From the NCBI RefSeq assembly GCF_042180575.1, contig NZ_CP170094.1, positions 2,914,001 through 2,978,000 on the forward strand: a DNA stretch of 64,000 bases, given 5' to 3'. Below the pieces are notes generated by a model. The model saw only the letters and a program-made list of their open reading frames with translations, was not told where the DNA came from and did no database searches. The position numbers and the translations under genes are program-made. The stretch is from Bernardetia sp042180575. Its GTDB lineage: Bacteria > Bacteroidota > Bacteroidia > Cytophagales > Bernardetiaceae. This document shows, piece after piece, positions 17,471-25,247 of this stretch (positions within the stretch are counted from its first letter, which is position 1; each line of letters starts with the position of its first letter).

Positions 17471-17630
17471 AGGGTAAACACACGAAATTTTATTTTTTTA
17501 AAACTGGTTCAAGCGAGGACACTTAAACCAGTTTTTGTCTAATTCAAGCGTCCTCGCTTGAATTATAAAACTAAAAAAATAGCTCAAAAAGAGTATAAAA
17601 CTACATATTTTATTTTCGTGCGTTTGCCCT
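17471..17630. mobile_element. MITE-like element, 160 bp
   Basis: The left end AGGGTAAACACACGAAA and the complement of the right end, AGGGCAAACGCACGAAA, match at 15 of 17 positions. No ORF lies inside; instead there are two internal palindromes, ACTGGTT...AACCAGT and AATTCAAGCG...CGCTTGAATT, which share the CAAGCGAGGAC word. No clear target duplication is visible. It abuts the htpG terminator. Confidence 0.55.
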
Positions 17631-17643
17631 AGTTTTTTTATGC

Positions 17644-17686
17644 AAAAAACCTCCTTAATCACATATAAAAATGAATAAGGAGGTTC
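17644..17686 (-). terminator. Terminator of the outer-membrane-protein gene
   Basis: AACCTCCTTA and TAAGGAGGTT arms, followed on the minus strand by TTTTTT, 25 bp after the stop of the minus-strand gene. Confidence 0.75.
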
Positions 17687-17709
17687 AAAAGTCTTACAAA
17701 AAATAAAAA

Positions 17710-19041
17710 TTAATCAAACCTAGAACGAACAAACCATCTATCACTAATTGAAACTCCTAAACCAAATTTTACATATTGTTCTTTGATAGTATTTAGGCTT
17801 CCACGCTGACCGATTGCACCATACATATTGAGAGAAGAGAAATTATTTTTGACAGGAAGCGAAAAACCAATACTCAAACTCATATCTTCTATGGATTCAT
17901 CATTGACAACTAATGGAGTTTGAGAATAAGAAAAACCTGCTCGGTATGTCGTTCTGGCTAAATAATTTGAATTACGAACATTAGGCGTAATTTCTCCACC
18001 TACACTGATTTTATAACTATTCTGCAAACGATTACCACTTAGAATATTAGAACCATTTGAAATGCTCCAATCTTGCATACTATAATCTAAACCAATGCTA
18101 TAAGCTGTATTTTGTGTACCTGAAGCAGCCTGTAAATAACCACGTTGCAAACTAATACCAAAAGTAAAAGCATCTGGAATTTTAATTGATTCTTTTCGTT
18201 CTGAAAAAAGTGTATCTCCATCAACAACAATATCTCCAAAAGTTTTGCGCTCAAAAGCTCTAAAATGTGTTGCATTAAAATCAGCAGCACCATCATAACT
18301 TACACCAATATTAATTTGTGAATTATCAAAAACCGAAACAAAATAATGCAAACCCAAACGATACGTAAAATCACCATAATTATAACGGTCGTTAAGTTGA
18401 GCCACAAAGCTAGTTCTAAAATCATCTAGTGTAGAAGTAGAAGTATTGCTGACTGCACCAAAATTATAATTGATTTGTGCGCCTACTGAAAGATTTTGAA
18501 TAATTTTATGCCCTGTACTTAGAAAAACTTGTGAAACTCCTCCTGTTCCTGCATAATCATATTTTATGAAAGTAGGAGTATTTTCTAAAAGTTCATAACT
18601 TACTGCATTGTATTTTACAGAAGAAAAAGGTTGAAAACCAACATTGATAGCCATATTTTTATAAACTGGAAAGATAAGAGATAAATAACCCAAATTTCCT
18701 CCAAAGTCGTTTGTTTGAATTGTATTGGTTTTTAAATCTTTATATTCTCCCACTCCTGCAGCTTCAAAAACGGTAAGTTTGTGATAACTCAAAAGAGCAG
18801 GGTTTTGAAGGTTAGAGTATTTTACTGTTGGAAGACTTACTCCCATTCCACCCATTCCAAGATTGGAAATTGCTCGTTGAGAAGAAATATCACCTAATCC
18901 AATTCTTGAAAAAGGATTGTTTGCTGTTTGAGCCAAACTAAAAGAAGAGATAAAAAAACAGTTAAATAAGATGAAAATTATTACTAAACTTGAAGTAGAT
19001 AATTTTGATATAAAACGGAGATATAAATTAGTTGTCTTCAT
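17710..19041 (-). CDS. Outer-membrane beta-barrel protein (FadL-superfamily-like)
   Basis: A 443-residue secreted protein. The signal peptide ends near residue 38 (SFSLAQ); the mature start ANNPFSRIGLGDISSQRAISN, followed by LGMGGMGVSL and SNLQNPALLS, is the conserved opening of a Bacteroidota outer-membrane barrel group related to FadL/OmpP1 proteins. The rest is alternating beta strands (TYRAGFSYSQTPLVV, SLSIGFSLPV), ending in WFVRSRFD. The cargo is unknown. Its start overlaps the end of coaX by 14 bp, so the two are translationally coupled; this gene order is familiar from other Bacteroidota. Confidence 0.8.
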   Translation of the reverse strand: MKTTNLYLRFISKLSTSSLVIIFILFNCFFISSFSLAQTANNPFSRIGLGDISSQRAISNLGMGGMGVSLPTVKYSNLQNPALLSYHKLTVFEAAGVGEYKDLKTNTIQTNDFGGNLGYLSLIFPVYKNMAINVGFQPFSSVKYNAVSYELLENTPTFIKYDYAGTGGVSQVFLSTGHKIIQNLSVGAQINYNFGAVSNTSTSTLDDFRTSFVAQLNDRYNYGDFTYRLGLHYFVSVFDNSQINIGVSYDGAADFNATHFRAFERKTFGDIVVDGDTLFSERKESIKIPDAFTFGISLQRGYLQAASGTQNTAYSIGLDYSMQDWSISNGSNILSGNRLQNSYKISVGGEITPNVRNSNYLARTTYRAGFSYSQTPLVVNDESIEDMSLSIGFSLPVKNNFSSLNMYGAIGQRGSLNTIKEQYVKFGLGVSISDRWFVRSRFD

Positions 19042-19963
19042 TATTTTTTATAAACTGGAAAATTCGTTGTAATCCTATCAAAACCAAATTTGGTTCGATA
19101 GTCCATTTTGGATATATATGTGAGTTAGTTGTAAAATTAATTACGTATTCTTCCCACCATTTTTTTAAAATCTGAGCATCGCCACCACAGACGACAATGT
19201 TCAATTTTGTATTTGTTCCTTTATTATTTAGAGTAATTTGATGCTGATAAAAATCAATAATTCCCTTTATTTCAGAAATAAGTCCAAACTGAACACCACT
19301 TTGCATCGCTTCTTGTGTAGATGCGCCAATAGGTGTAGGTAAGGTTTCATTTGGTTCAAACAAAGGTAGTTTTGCTGTAAAATGATTTAGAGCCTTAAAA
19401 CGCATTTGCAAACCTAATGAAATACTTCCTCCTTCATAAACTCCCTTTATTTTAGATTTTGTATTAATAAAATCAAAGGTAATACAAGTTCCTGCATCAA
19501 TTACTAAAGTAGGTTGTTTTATAGTTTCTTTTTCTAAAAAATAAGCACCAATTACAGCAGCCAAACGGTCTTTTCCTAGCGTTTTGGGTGTCAAGTAATT
19601 ATTTTGAATAGGCAAAGGTGTAGTTTCATCTAATACAACTACTACGCTACTTCCTTTACTATCTGTTGCAAATTTTTTCGATTCTGAATTTGATTTTATG
19701 ATTAATTTAGAGTTATCAAAATTATTTCTAGTGCTAGAAACTATTTTTTTTTTCAAACTTTCTATAAAAGAAAACTCCGTCTCTTCATTTTTTCTAACAG
19801 AACTTATAATAATTCCTTCTAACTGTTTAGAATTTCTAATTTCATCTATCCAATTATCTAAATGAATAATAGAAAGGGAATAACGCACTTTTAAAAGCAC
19901 TTCATTTTCGAAGAGTGCAGCTTTAAGTGTTGTGTTTCCAAAATCTATTGCTAAAAGAAACAT
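19028..19963 (-). CDS. coaX: Type III pantothenate kinase
   Basis: A 311-residue CoaX, which phosphorylates pantothenate in the first step of CoA synthesis. The N-terminal phosphate loop is AIDFGNTTLK, the pantothenate site lies in TLGKDRLAAVIGAY, and the second ATPase motif is VIDAGTCITFDF, with YEGGSISLGLQMR following. It is about 50 residues longer than typical CoaX (240-260); the extra sequence falls mainly between residues 60 and 120. The stop overlaps the start of the outer-membrane-protein gene (ATGAAGACAACTAA). Confidence 0.9.
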   Translation of the reverse strand: MFLLAIDFGNTTLKAALFENEVLLKVRYSLSIIHLDNWIDEIRNSKQLEGIIISSVRKNEETEFSFIESLKKKIVSSTRNNFDNSKLIIKSNSESKKFATDSKGSSVVVVLDETTPLPIQNNYLTPKTLGKDRLAAVIGAYFLEKETIKQPTLVIDAGTCITFDFINTKSKIKGVYEGGSISLGLQMRFKALNHFTAKLPLFEPNETLPTPIGASTQEAMQSGVQFGLISEIKGIIDFYQHQITLNNKGTNTKLNIVVCGGDAQILKKWWEEYVINFTTNSHIYPKWTIEPNLVLIGLQRIFQFIKNNEDN

Positions 19964-19983
19964 AAAATCGTTTTGTATAAAAA

Positions 19984-20009
19984 AACCTCATTTGTAAATC
20001 AAATAAGGT
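19984..20009 (-). terminator. Hairpin with T run between nuoM and coaX
   Basis: On the minus strand ACCTTATTTG, a five-base loop and CAAATGAGGT form a stem, followed by TTTTTTTA. It fits a terminator for nuoM but ends only about 20 bp before coaX, so it could instead be a leader or attenuator of coaX. Confidence 0.45.
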
Positions 20010-20233
20010 CGCAAATTTCGCTTTTTTGTAGCGAAATAGAAAATATAAAGGAAATTAAAATGATAAATCACGCTTTTTCTAAAAAAATAACTTGATGTGC
20101 CTTCTGTATATTAGCAAACTCTAAATGTTGCTGTATTTTATACTGACAATTAAATGTGCTTTGACATAAACGAGAGGGTTATATAAAACATATTCCTATG
20201 AAAATAATCATTTTATGATAAGGGATGATAGTT

Positions 20234-21865
20234 TTAAAACCACCCAAAAACCAAATTCGGCAAAATCCCCAACAAAACACTAAAAAAAATAAGAATAAAA
20301 GCAATGAGTTTGTAAAAAGTAGCAATGTCTTTTAGTTCTGTCTTTTTCAAATTTTGATGAAGCGAAAAATTACCTAAAAACATTCTTTTGAATGTCCAAA
20401 GAAAATAACTAGCTGTAAAAATAAGTGTTGAGGCAGCCAAAATAGATAACCAAATCGGAATATATTCTGATGAAAAAGCACCTAAAAAAACAGTCAGTTC
20501 GGCTACAAAACTAGAAAAAGTAGGCAGTCCCAAACCTGCAAAAAAAGTAATTCCTACAAAAGCCGTATAACGAGGCATTTTATGGAAAATTCCACTGTAC
20601 GAAGTAATTGTCAAATCGTGAGTTTGCTCATAAAGAACACCCACCAACAAGAAAAGCAAAGGTGAAATAAGTCCATGACTAAGCATTTGATACATTGCCC
20701 CATTTGTTCCCTCTGCATTTATACTCGCCAAACCCAAAAGCACAAAACCCATGTGTGAAACCGAAGAATAAGCAATCATGCGTTTGAGGTGTGTCTGTCC
20801 AAGTGCTAAAAACGAACCATAGACCATCGAAAAAATTCCCCACGCAGCAATCCAAACCGAAAAATCTATTGCTACATCTGTGAAAACCGAAAAAGGTAAT
20901 CGCACAAGTCCATATCCACCCACTTTCAAAAGCACACCAGCCAAAACCATTGAAATTGGCGTTGAGGCTTCTACATGTGCAATTGGAAGCCACGTATGCA
21001 AAGGTGCAACAGGTAATTTTATGGCAAAACCTACCAAAAGTAAAAAGAAAACAATTATACGAGTGGTATTTCCTTCATAGGAAAAAAGAGCAGATTGAGG
21101 TAAAAAATAATTGGTATCTTTAAAAGCAAGCATATCAAAAGAATGCACAATTTGAGTAGAGCTTTCAGTTAGTAAGGTAGAATTTTTGAGTTTTGTAATA
21201 ACTTCTTCATTCGTAATTCCTAATTCTAAGGCTGTCTTTGTGATGTCTATTCCAGAATTTACGATGATTATTCCAGCAATCAGAATCAAAACCGAACCAA
21301 TCAGCGTATAAATAAAAAACTTTATGGCTGCATATTCTTTCTGTTGCCCTCCCCAAATTCCTATCAAAAAATACATAGGAAGCAGCATAAATTCAAAACA
21401 AATAAAAAAAAGCAAAAAATCAAGCGACAAAAAACTTCCCATAACTGCCCAAGAAAGCAATAAATATAAGAAAAAATATAAGCGAGGACGAATCAAAACC
21501 GTTTTAGAAAAAGCAGAAACCAAACTACCAATCCACAAAACAAGTACAGCAAGAGCAATCAAGAGTACGTTTTTAGAATCTACTCCCAAAAAATAGTCAG
21601 CATGCAAAATTCCAAATTTACCCAAATTGATGTGCCACCAATTCAGTTTTTCAGATAAGAGTAAATTTTGAGTATCTAATAAAGATGAATCTAAATTCAT
21701 TTTTGCAAAATAAAGCATTACTCCTACCAAAATAAGTTCGATAGAAAGAACACCTATTCCAATCCATTTGTAAAAATGAGTTTTGTTTTCTCCAAAAGGA
21801 ATCAAACAAAGAATACTTCCAAAAAGTGGAAACCAAAAAATAAGAGAGAGAATGAAATTTTCCAT
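20234..21865 (-). CDS. nuoM: NADH-quinone oxidoreductase subunit M
   Basis: A 543-residue antiporter-like subunit of respiratory complex I, with about 14 predicted membrane helices. The conserved proton-channel residues are visible: Glu in FEFMLLPMYFLIGIWGG (helix 5) and Lys in GFAIKLPVAPLHTWLP (helix 7), with the ASTPISMVLAGVLLKVGGYG segment and the AYSSVSHMGF Lys/His channel region later. Length fits NuoM better than NuoL or NuoN. No other nuo gene is in the window: the gene lies alone between a lipoprotein gene and coaX, which is unusual for a complex I subunit. Confidence 0.9.
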   Translation of the reverse strand: MENFILSLIFWFPLFGSILCLIPFGENKTHFYKWIGIGVLSIELILVGVMLYFAKMNLDSSLLDTQNLLLSEKLNWWHINLGKFGILHADYFLGVDSKNVLLIALAVLVLWIGSLVSAFSKTVLIRPRLYFFLYLLLSWAVMGSFLSLDFLLFFICFEFMLLPMYFLIGIWGGQQKEYAAIKFFIYTLIGSVLILIAGIIIVNSGIDITKTALELGITNEEVITKLKNSTLLTESSTQIVHSFDMLAFKDTNYFLPQSALFSYEGNTTRIIVFFLLLVGFAIKLPVAPLHTWLPIAHVEASTPISMVLAGVLLKVGGYGLVRLPFSVFTDVAIDFSVWIAAWGIFSMVYGSFLALGQTHLKRMIAYSSVSHMGFVLLGLASINAEGTNGAMYQMLSHGLISPLLFLLVGVLYEQTHDLTITSYSGIFHKMPRYTAFVGITFFAGLGLPTFSSFVAELTVFLGAFSSEYIPIWLSILAASTLIFTASYFLWTFKRMFLGNFSLHQNLKKTELKDIATFYKLIAFILIFFSVLLGILPNLVFGWF

Positions 21866-21886
21866 TAAAAATCAAAAGTAGCCAAC

Positions 21887-21945
21887 AGTTTCCAACTGTT
21901 GTAAAAATATACCTCCGACAGTTGGAAACTGTCGGCTACATAAAA
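21887..21945. repeat. Double palindrome (GTAGCC...GGCTAC)
   Basis: Left arm CAACAGTTTCCAACTGTTG and right arm CGACAGTTGGAAACTGTCG are each self-complementary and also pair with each other, flanked by GTAGC / GCTAC. It lies in the 90-bp gap between the lipoprotein gene and nuoM. Confidence 0.7.
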
Positions 21946-21955
21946 GACAAATTTA

Positions 21956-22492
21956 CTATTTTTCTTGTTCTTTTCTGTCGAAGGTTTCTTCTAGTTTCTT
22001 TTTTTGTCTTTCTTGTGCCTCTGGCGTAGTGATTATGTAAACCGTTTTTCCATTTTCCACAAAAACTACTTGGTCAAAACTCTTTTTTTCAATCAAAGCC
22101 ATTCCTACAAATGGAGCAGTAGCTTTTATATCAGCATCTTCATCTTCATAGAGCCAAATAATTTCTTTTTGTTCGTAAGTGATGTGTTGAGTAGTGATTT
22201 GAGTAGGATTTTTTTCATACTTCACAACAGCAACCACAATTTGTTCAGAAAAATTAATTTCATGTTTTATGCTTCCAAATGATTTTTCAAAACTCTCTTT
22301 ATCTGTAAAATACATAAAACGAGTAGTGTCATTGGTAGGTTTGTAATCTTTATTCTGGTATTCATAACCACTTAAATCAGCAAAAGCCAAACGCTCTAAA
22401 TCATCATAGGAAGTAAAAGAAACACAACTGGATAAAAAAGTAGAAGCTACAAAAAGACAAAAAACAGAAAGAGTAAAAAATAAATTTTTCAT
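21956..22492 (-). CDS. Hypothetical lipoprotein
   Basis: A 178-residue protein with a lipoprotein signal peptide; the lipobox is LSSC, with the lipidated Cys near residue 23. The mature part has a compact alpha/beta look with the segments RFMYFTDKESFEKSF, INFSEQIVVAVVKYEK and KTVYIITTPEAQE, ending in a charged helical tail (ERQKKKLEETFDRKEQEK). I do not recognise the family. It could be co-transcribed with nuoM, but a palindrome separates them. Confidence 0.7.
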   Translation of the reverse strand: MKNLFFTLSVFCLFVASTFLSSCVSFTSYDDLERLAFADLSGYEYQNKDYKPTNDTTRFMYFTDKESFEKSFGSIKHEINFSEQIVVAVVKYEKNPTQITTQHITYEQKEIIWLYEDEDADIKATAPFVGMALIEKKSFDQVVFVENGKTVYIITTPEAQERQKKKLEETFDRKEQEK

Positions 22493-22524
22493 ATAGAATA
22501 AAAAAATAAAATCAAGTTATTAGG

Positions 22525-22586
22525 TATAACAGACTTCCTAGTCTGTTAAAAAAAATGGTTTCAAACAGACTAGGAAGTCTGTTATA
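22525..22586. repeat. Double palindrome with 23-bp perfect arms
   Basis: A 23-bp arm at 22525-22547 is perfectly complementary to 22564-22586 with a 16-bp loop. Each arm is itself a hairpin (AACAGACT, TCCT, AGTCTGTT). It lies upstream of the lipoprotein gene. Confidence 0.8.
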
Positions 22587-22689
22587 CATAAATTCAATTA
22601 AGCAACTAAAAACAACAAAGTTAGTTTTTTTAATAAAAACACAAAAATTCTTAAAACATAAATATCCAAAGATATTTTTTTGTTAAAAA

Positions 22690-22721
22690 ATTGATTTTAT
22701 GTAAAAAATAATATAGATTTG
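22690..22721 (+). promoter_or_regulatory. Putative promoter of the GG-leader peptide gene
   Basis: TAGATTTG at 22714-22721 fits TAnnTTTG. ATTG at 22690-22693 lies 20 bp upstream (three of four bases of the -33 TTTG). Confidence 0.5.
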
Positions 22722-22754
22722 ATTTTTAATCACTATTTAACCCCAATTTAACAT

Positions 22755-22925
22755 ATGAAAGAATTTAAAAAATTTCGTATTTCAACAAAAGAAGCAAGTA
22801 ACATTTCAGGTGGAACACGTAAGCCTAGAGTAGTTAAAGAGCCTACAGCTGAGTTTTGTTCATCACAAGGCATGGGACATTGCCATTCAACTACAACTGG
22901 TCGTGATTATTGTTGTCGTGGATAG
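22755..22925 (+). CDS. GG-leader, Cys-rich peptide (RiPP/bacteriocin-like precursor)
   Basis: A 56-residue ORF, MKEFKKFRISTKEASNISGG followed by a 36-residue core. The leader is short, Lys/Phe-rich, and ends in ISGG, the double-glycine site cut by C39-peptidase ABC exporters; Bacteroidota RiPP precursors typically have leaders of the form K-x-S-x-E-x-x-x-I-x-G-G. The core holds four Cys (FCSSQ, GHCHS, DYCCRG) plus Ser and Thr clusters. The ORF has a promoter-like box upstream and a strong terminator immediately downstream, so it is a self-contained unit. No maturase, exporter or immunity gene is next to it. The function (bacteriocin, signal or secreted peptide) is inference. Confidence 0.65.
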   Translation: MKEFKKFRISTKEASNISGGTRKPRVVKEPTAEFCSSQGMGHCHSTTTGRDYCCRG

Positions 22926-22951
22926 AAATATATTGATTAGTTTCTAAATAA

Positions 22952-22991
22952 AAAGTCATAAAAATCTAACATTTAGAATTTTATGACTTTT
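22952..22991 (+). terminator. Terminator of the GG-leader peptide gene
   Basis: AAAGTCATAAAA and TTTTATGACTTT form a 12-bp perfect stem followed by a T run, 27 bp after the peptide's stop. Confidence 0.8.
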
Positions 22992-23152
22992 TTTTATAAA
23001 ATGTAGTATACATCTACAAAATAGAAGTGTGTATTTAAAAAACATGACAGATGTTTTTTTATGACTGAAATTATACAAATAGCTTTTTGAGAGATAAAAT
23101 ATATTTCTGATGATAAAACTCTGACAATTATTAAAATCAAAATTCATTTACG

Positions 23153-23160
23153 TATTTTTG
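23153..23160 (+). promoter_or_regulatory. Putative -7 box (TATTTTTG) of the phosphohexomutase gene
   Basis: Fits TAnnTTTG, 85 bp before the start. There is no good -33 element. Confidence 0.35.
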
Positions 23161-23195
23161 AGATTATTAATAAATGACATTTAAACAAATCTCGC

Positions 23196-23231
23196 TGTTG
23201 TTGGTGTTTTAGCGTAGCAACACCAACAACA
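23196..23231. repeat. 13-bp palindrome directly before the phosphohexomutase start
   Basis: TGTTGTTGGTGTT and AACACCAACAACA are perfectly complementary around a 10-bp loop and end 14 bp before the ATG. In the mRNA this hairpin would sit across the ribosome-binding region. Confidence 0.7.
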
Positions 23232-23245
23232 TAGAACTCTATTTT

Positions 23246-25000
23246 ATGCTAGAATCAACAATTCAACAAAAAGTAAATCATTGGTTAGAAGGAAATTATG
23301 ACAATGAAACAAAAGAAATCATCAAAAAACTATCTGAAACAGACCTTACAGATGCTTTCTATAAAGATTTAGAATTTGGAACAGGTGGATTACGTGGACT
23401 TATGGGTGTAGGCACAAATCGAATGAACCGTTATACAGTCGGTGCAGCCACTCAAGGGCTTTCAAATTACCTCAAAAAATCATTTCCAACTAAAAAAGAA
23501 GGAGATATTAGTGTTGCTATTGCTTACGATAGCCGTAATAATTCCCCAGAATTTGCTAAAATTGTAGCTGATGTTTTTTCAGCAAATGGAATAAAAGTAT
23601 TTTTATTTACAGCTCTTCGTCCTACTCCAGAGCTTTCTTTTGCTATTCGTTATTTGGGTTGTCAAAGTGGTGTTGTCTTGACAGCTTCACACAACCCGAA
23701 GGAATATAACGGTTATAAAGCTTATTGGGAAGATGGAGGACAAGTAGTTGCTCCTCACGACAAAAATATCATCACAGAAGTACAGGCGATAAAAAGTGTA
23801 GATGAAATAAAATTTGAAGGAAAATCAGATTTAATAAAAAGCATAGGAGTAGAAATTGATAAAGAATATTTGTACCAAATATTAGAACCTTTAGTTGATA
23901 AAAAAACAAGGGAAATTGTAGAACGTCAAAAAGATTTATCAATCGTTTATACACCAATTCACGGAACAGGAATTACACTTGTACCAAAAGCGTTGAGAAA
24001 ATTGAGGTTTGAAAATATCCATGTAGTAGAAGAACAAGCTCTAGCAGATGGAAATTTTCCAACAGTAGTTTATCCAAATCCAGAAGAAGCTGAAGCGATG
24101 ACTTTAGCTCTCAAAAAAGCAAAAGAAGTAGATGCTGATGTGGTAATGGCAACTGACCCAGATGCTGATAGAGTAGGAATTGCAGTAAAGAATAAGGAAG
24201 GCGATTTTGTATTACTGAACGGAAATCAAACACTTGCTTTGTTGGTGGCTTATAATTTGGAGGCGTGGAAAAATGCAGACAAACTCAATGGTAATCAAAT
24301 GGTCATCAAAACCATCGTTACAACAGAATTGATTAAAGAAATTACGCAAAAATATGGTGTAAATATTTATGATACGCTGACTGGTTTCAAACACATTGCT
24401 GCGCTTATCGAACATAAAAAACAAGAAAATCCTAACGAAGAATTTATTTTAGGAGGAGAAGAAAGTTATGGTTATCTAATTGGCGATGAAGTTCGTGATA
24501 AAGATGGAGTTGCTTCGTGTGCAAGTATTGCACTTTTGGCTGCGTATGCAAAAGATAAAGGTTTTTCACTGTTTGAATGGCTGATTGAAATCTATAAAGA
24601 ATATGGTTTTTATTTAGAAGAATTAGTTTCTATTACCAAAAAAGGACAACAAGGCGCAGCACAGATAGAAGAAATGATGAAGACTTTTAGAGAAAATCCT
24701 CCCAAAAAATTAGCAGGAAGTAATTTATTATCTGTCTATGATTATCAGAATCAAACTATTCTAGATGTGCAAAATGAAACGCACAAGCCAATGAAAGCTA
24801 ATTTACCAAAATCAAATGTACTGGCTTTCTATACAGCAGATGGAAGTAAAATAAGCATGCGTCCGTCAGGAACAGAACCCAAAATTAAATTCTATTTTTC
24901 TGTAAAAGATGATTTAGACAAAACAGAAAATTATGAAAAAGTAAAAAAACAACTTCAAGAAAAAATTCAAAAACAGATTACTGATTTGGGAATTAAATAA
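23246..25000 (+). CDS. Phosphoglucomutase/phosphomannomutase (alpha-D-phosphohexomutase)
   Basis: A 584-residue alpha-phosphohexomutase with all four family signatures: the phosphoserine loop TASHNPKEYNGYK (near residue 150), the metal loop DPDADRVGIA, the sugar loop GGEESYGYLIGD, and the phosphate loop MRPSGTEPKIKFYF. It interconverts hexose 1- and 6-phosphates for glycogen, wall or nucleotide-sugar synthesis. The length and the FGTGGLRGLMG opening match the longer PgcA-like group found in Bacteroidota, so glucose or mannose preference cannot be decided here. It is a single gene. Confidence 0.92.
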   Translation: MLESTIQQKVNHWLEGNYDNETKEIIKKLSETDLTDAFYKDLEFGTGGLRGLMGVGTNRMNRYTVGAATQGLSNYLKKSFPTKKEGDISVAIAYDSRNNSPEFAKIVADVFSANGIKVFLFTALRPTPELSFAIRYLGCQSGVVLTASHNPKEYNGYKAYWEDGGQVVAPHDKNIITEVQAIKSVDEIKFEGKSDLIKSIGVEIDKEYLYQILEPLVDKKTREIVERQKDLSIVYTPIHGTGITLVPKALRKLRFENIHVVEEQALADGNFPTVVYPNPEEAEAMTLALKKAKEVDADVVMATDPDADRVGIAVKNKEGDFVLLNGNQTLALLVAYNLEAWKNADKLNGNQMVIKTIVTTELIKEITQKYGVNIYDTLTGFKHIAALIEHKKQENPNEEFILGGEESYGYLIGDEVRDKDGVASCASIALLAAYAKDKGFSLFEWLIEIYKEYGFYLEELVSITKKGQQGAAQIEEMMKTFRENPPKKLAGSNLLSVYDYQNQTILDVQNETHKPMKANLPKSNVLAFYTADGSKISMRPSGTEPKIKFYFSVKDDLDKTENYEKVKKQLQEKIQKQITDLGIK

Positions 25001-25040
25001 CCTTTTCATACTACTAGACATTTTTACTAACTGTTATATA

Positions 25041-25110
25041 GGTCAGTCTCGTAGAGCAGACCGTTTGTAGTTATTTTAGTCTTAGTAGATGGTCTGCCCT
25101 TTGGGACTGA
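25041..25110. repeat. Double palindrome after the phosphohexomutase gene
   Basis: Left and right arms (25041-25062 and 25091-25110) share CAGTC...GCAGACC in opposite orientation, and the left arm is itself a hairpin (GGTC...GACC). It may serve as a terminator but has no strong T run. Confidence 0.6.
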
Positions 25111-25159
25111 TTTATTTATTTCTAAAATATAATTTTTCATAAAAGCACCTGTTTTCAAA

Positions 25160-25191
25160 ATTGATATCGAACTTTTACTTTATTATGTTTG
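25160..25191 (+). promoter_or_regulatory. Putative promoter of lysA
   Basis: TATGTTTG at 25184-25191 fits TAnnTTTG, with ATTG 20 bp upstream, and lies 57 bp before the lysA start. Confidence 0.45.
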
Positions 25192-25247
25192 TTTAGTCAT
25201 TTGTTTTCAAGTGCTTTTAAGTAATTAATTAACCTTTTATTAGAATC

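Noticed and set aside
20679..20993. 104-residue minus-strand ORF rich in Cys and Phe
   Set aside because: Overlaps nuoM out of frame; a shadow of the membrane-protein codons.
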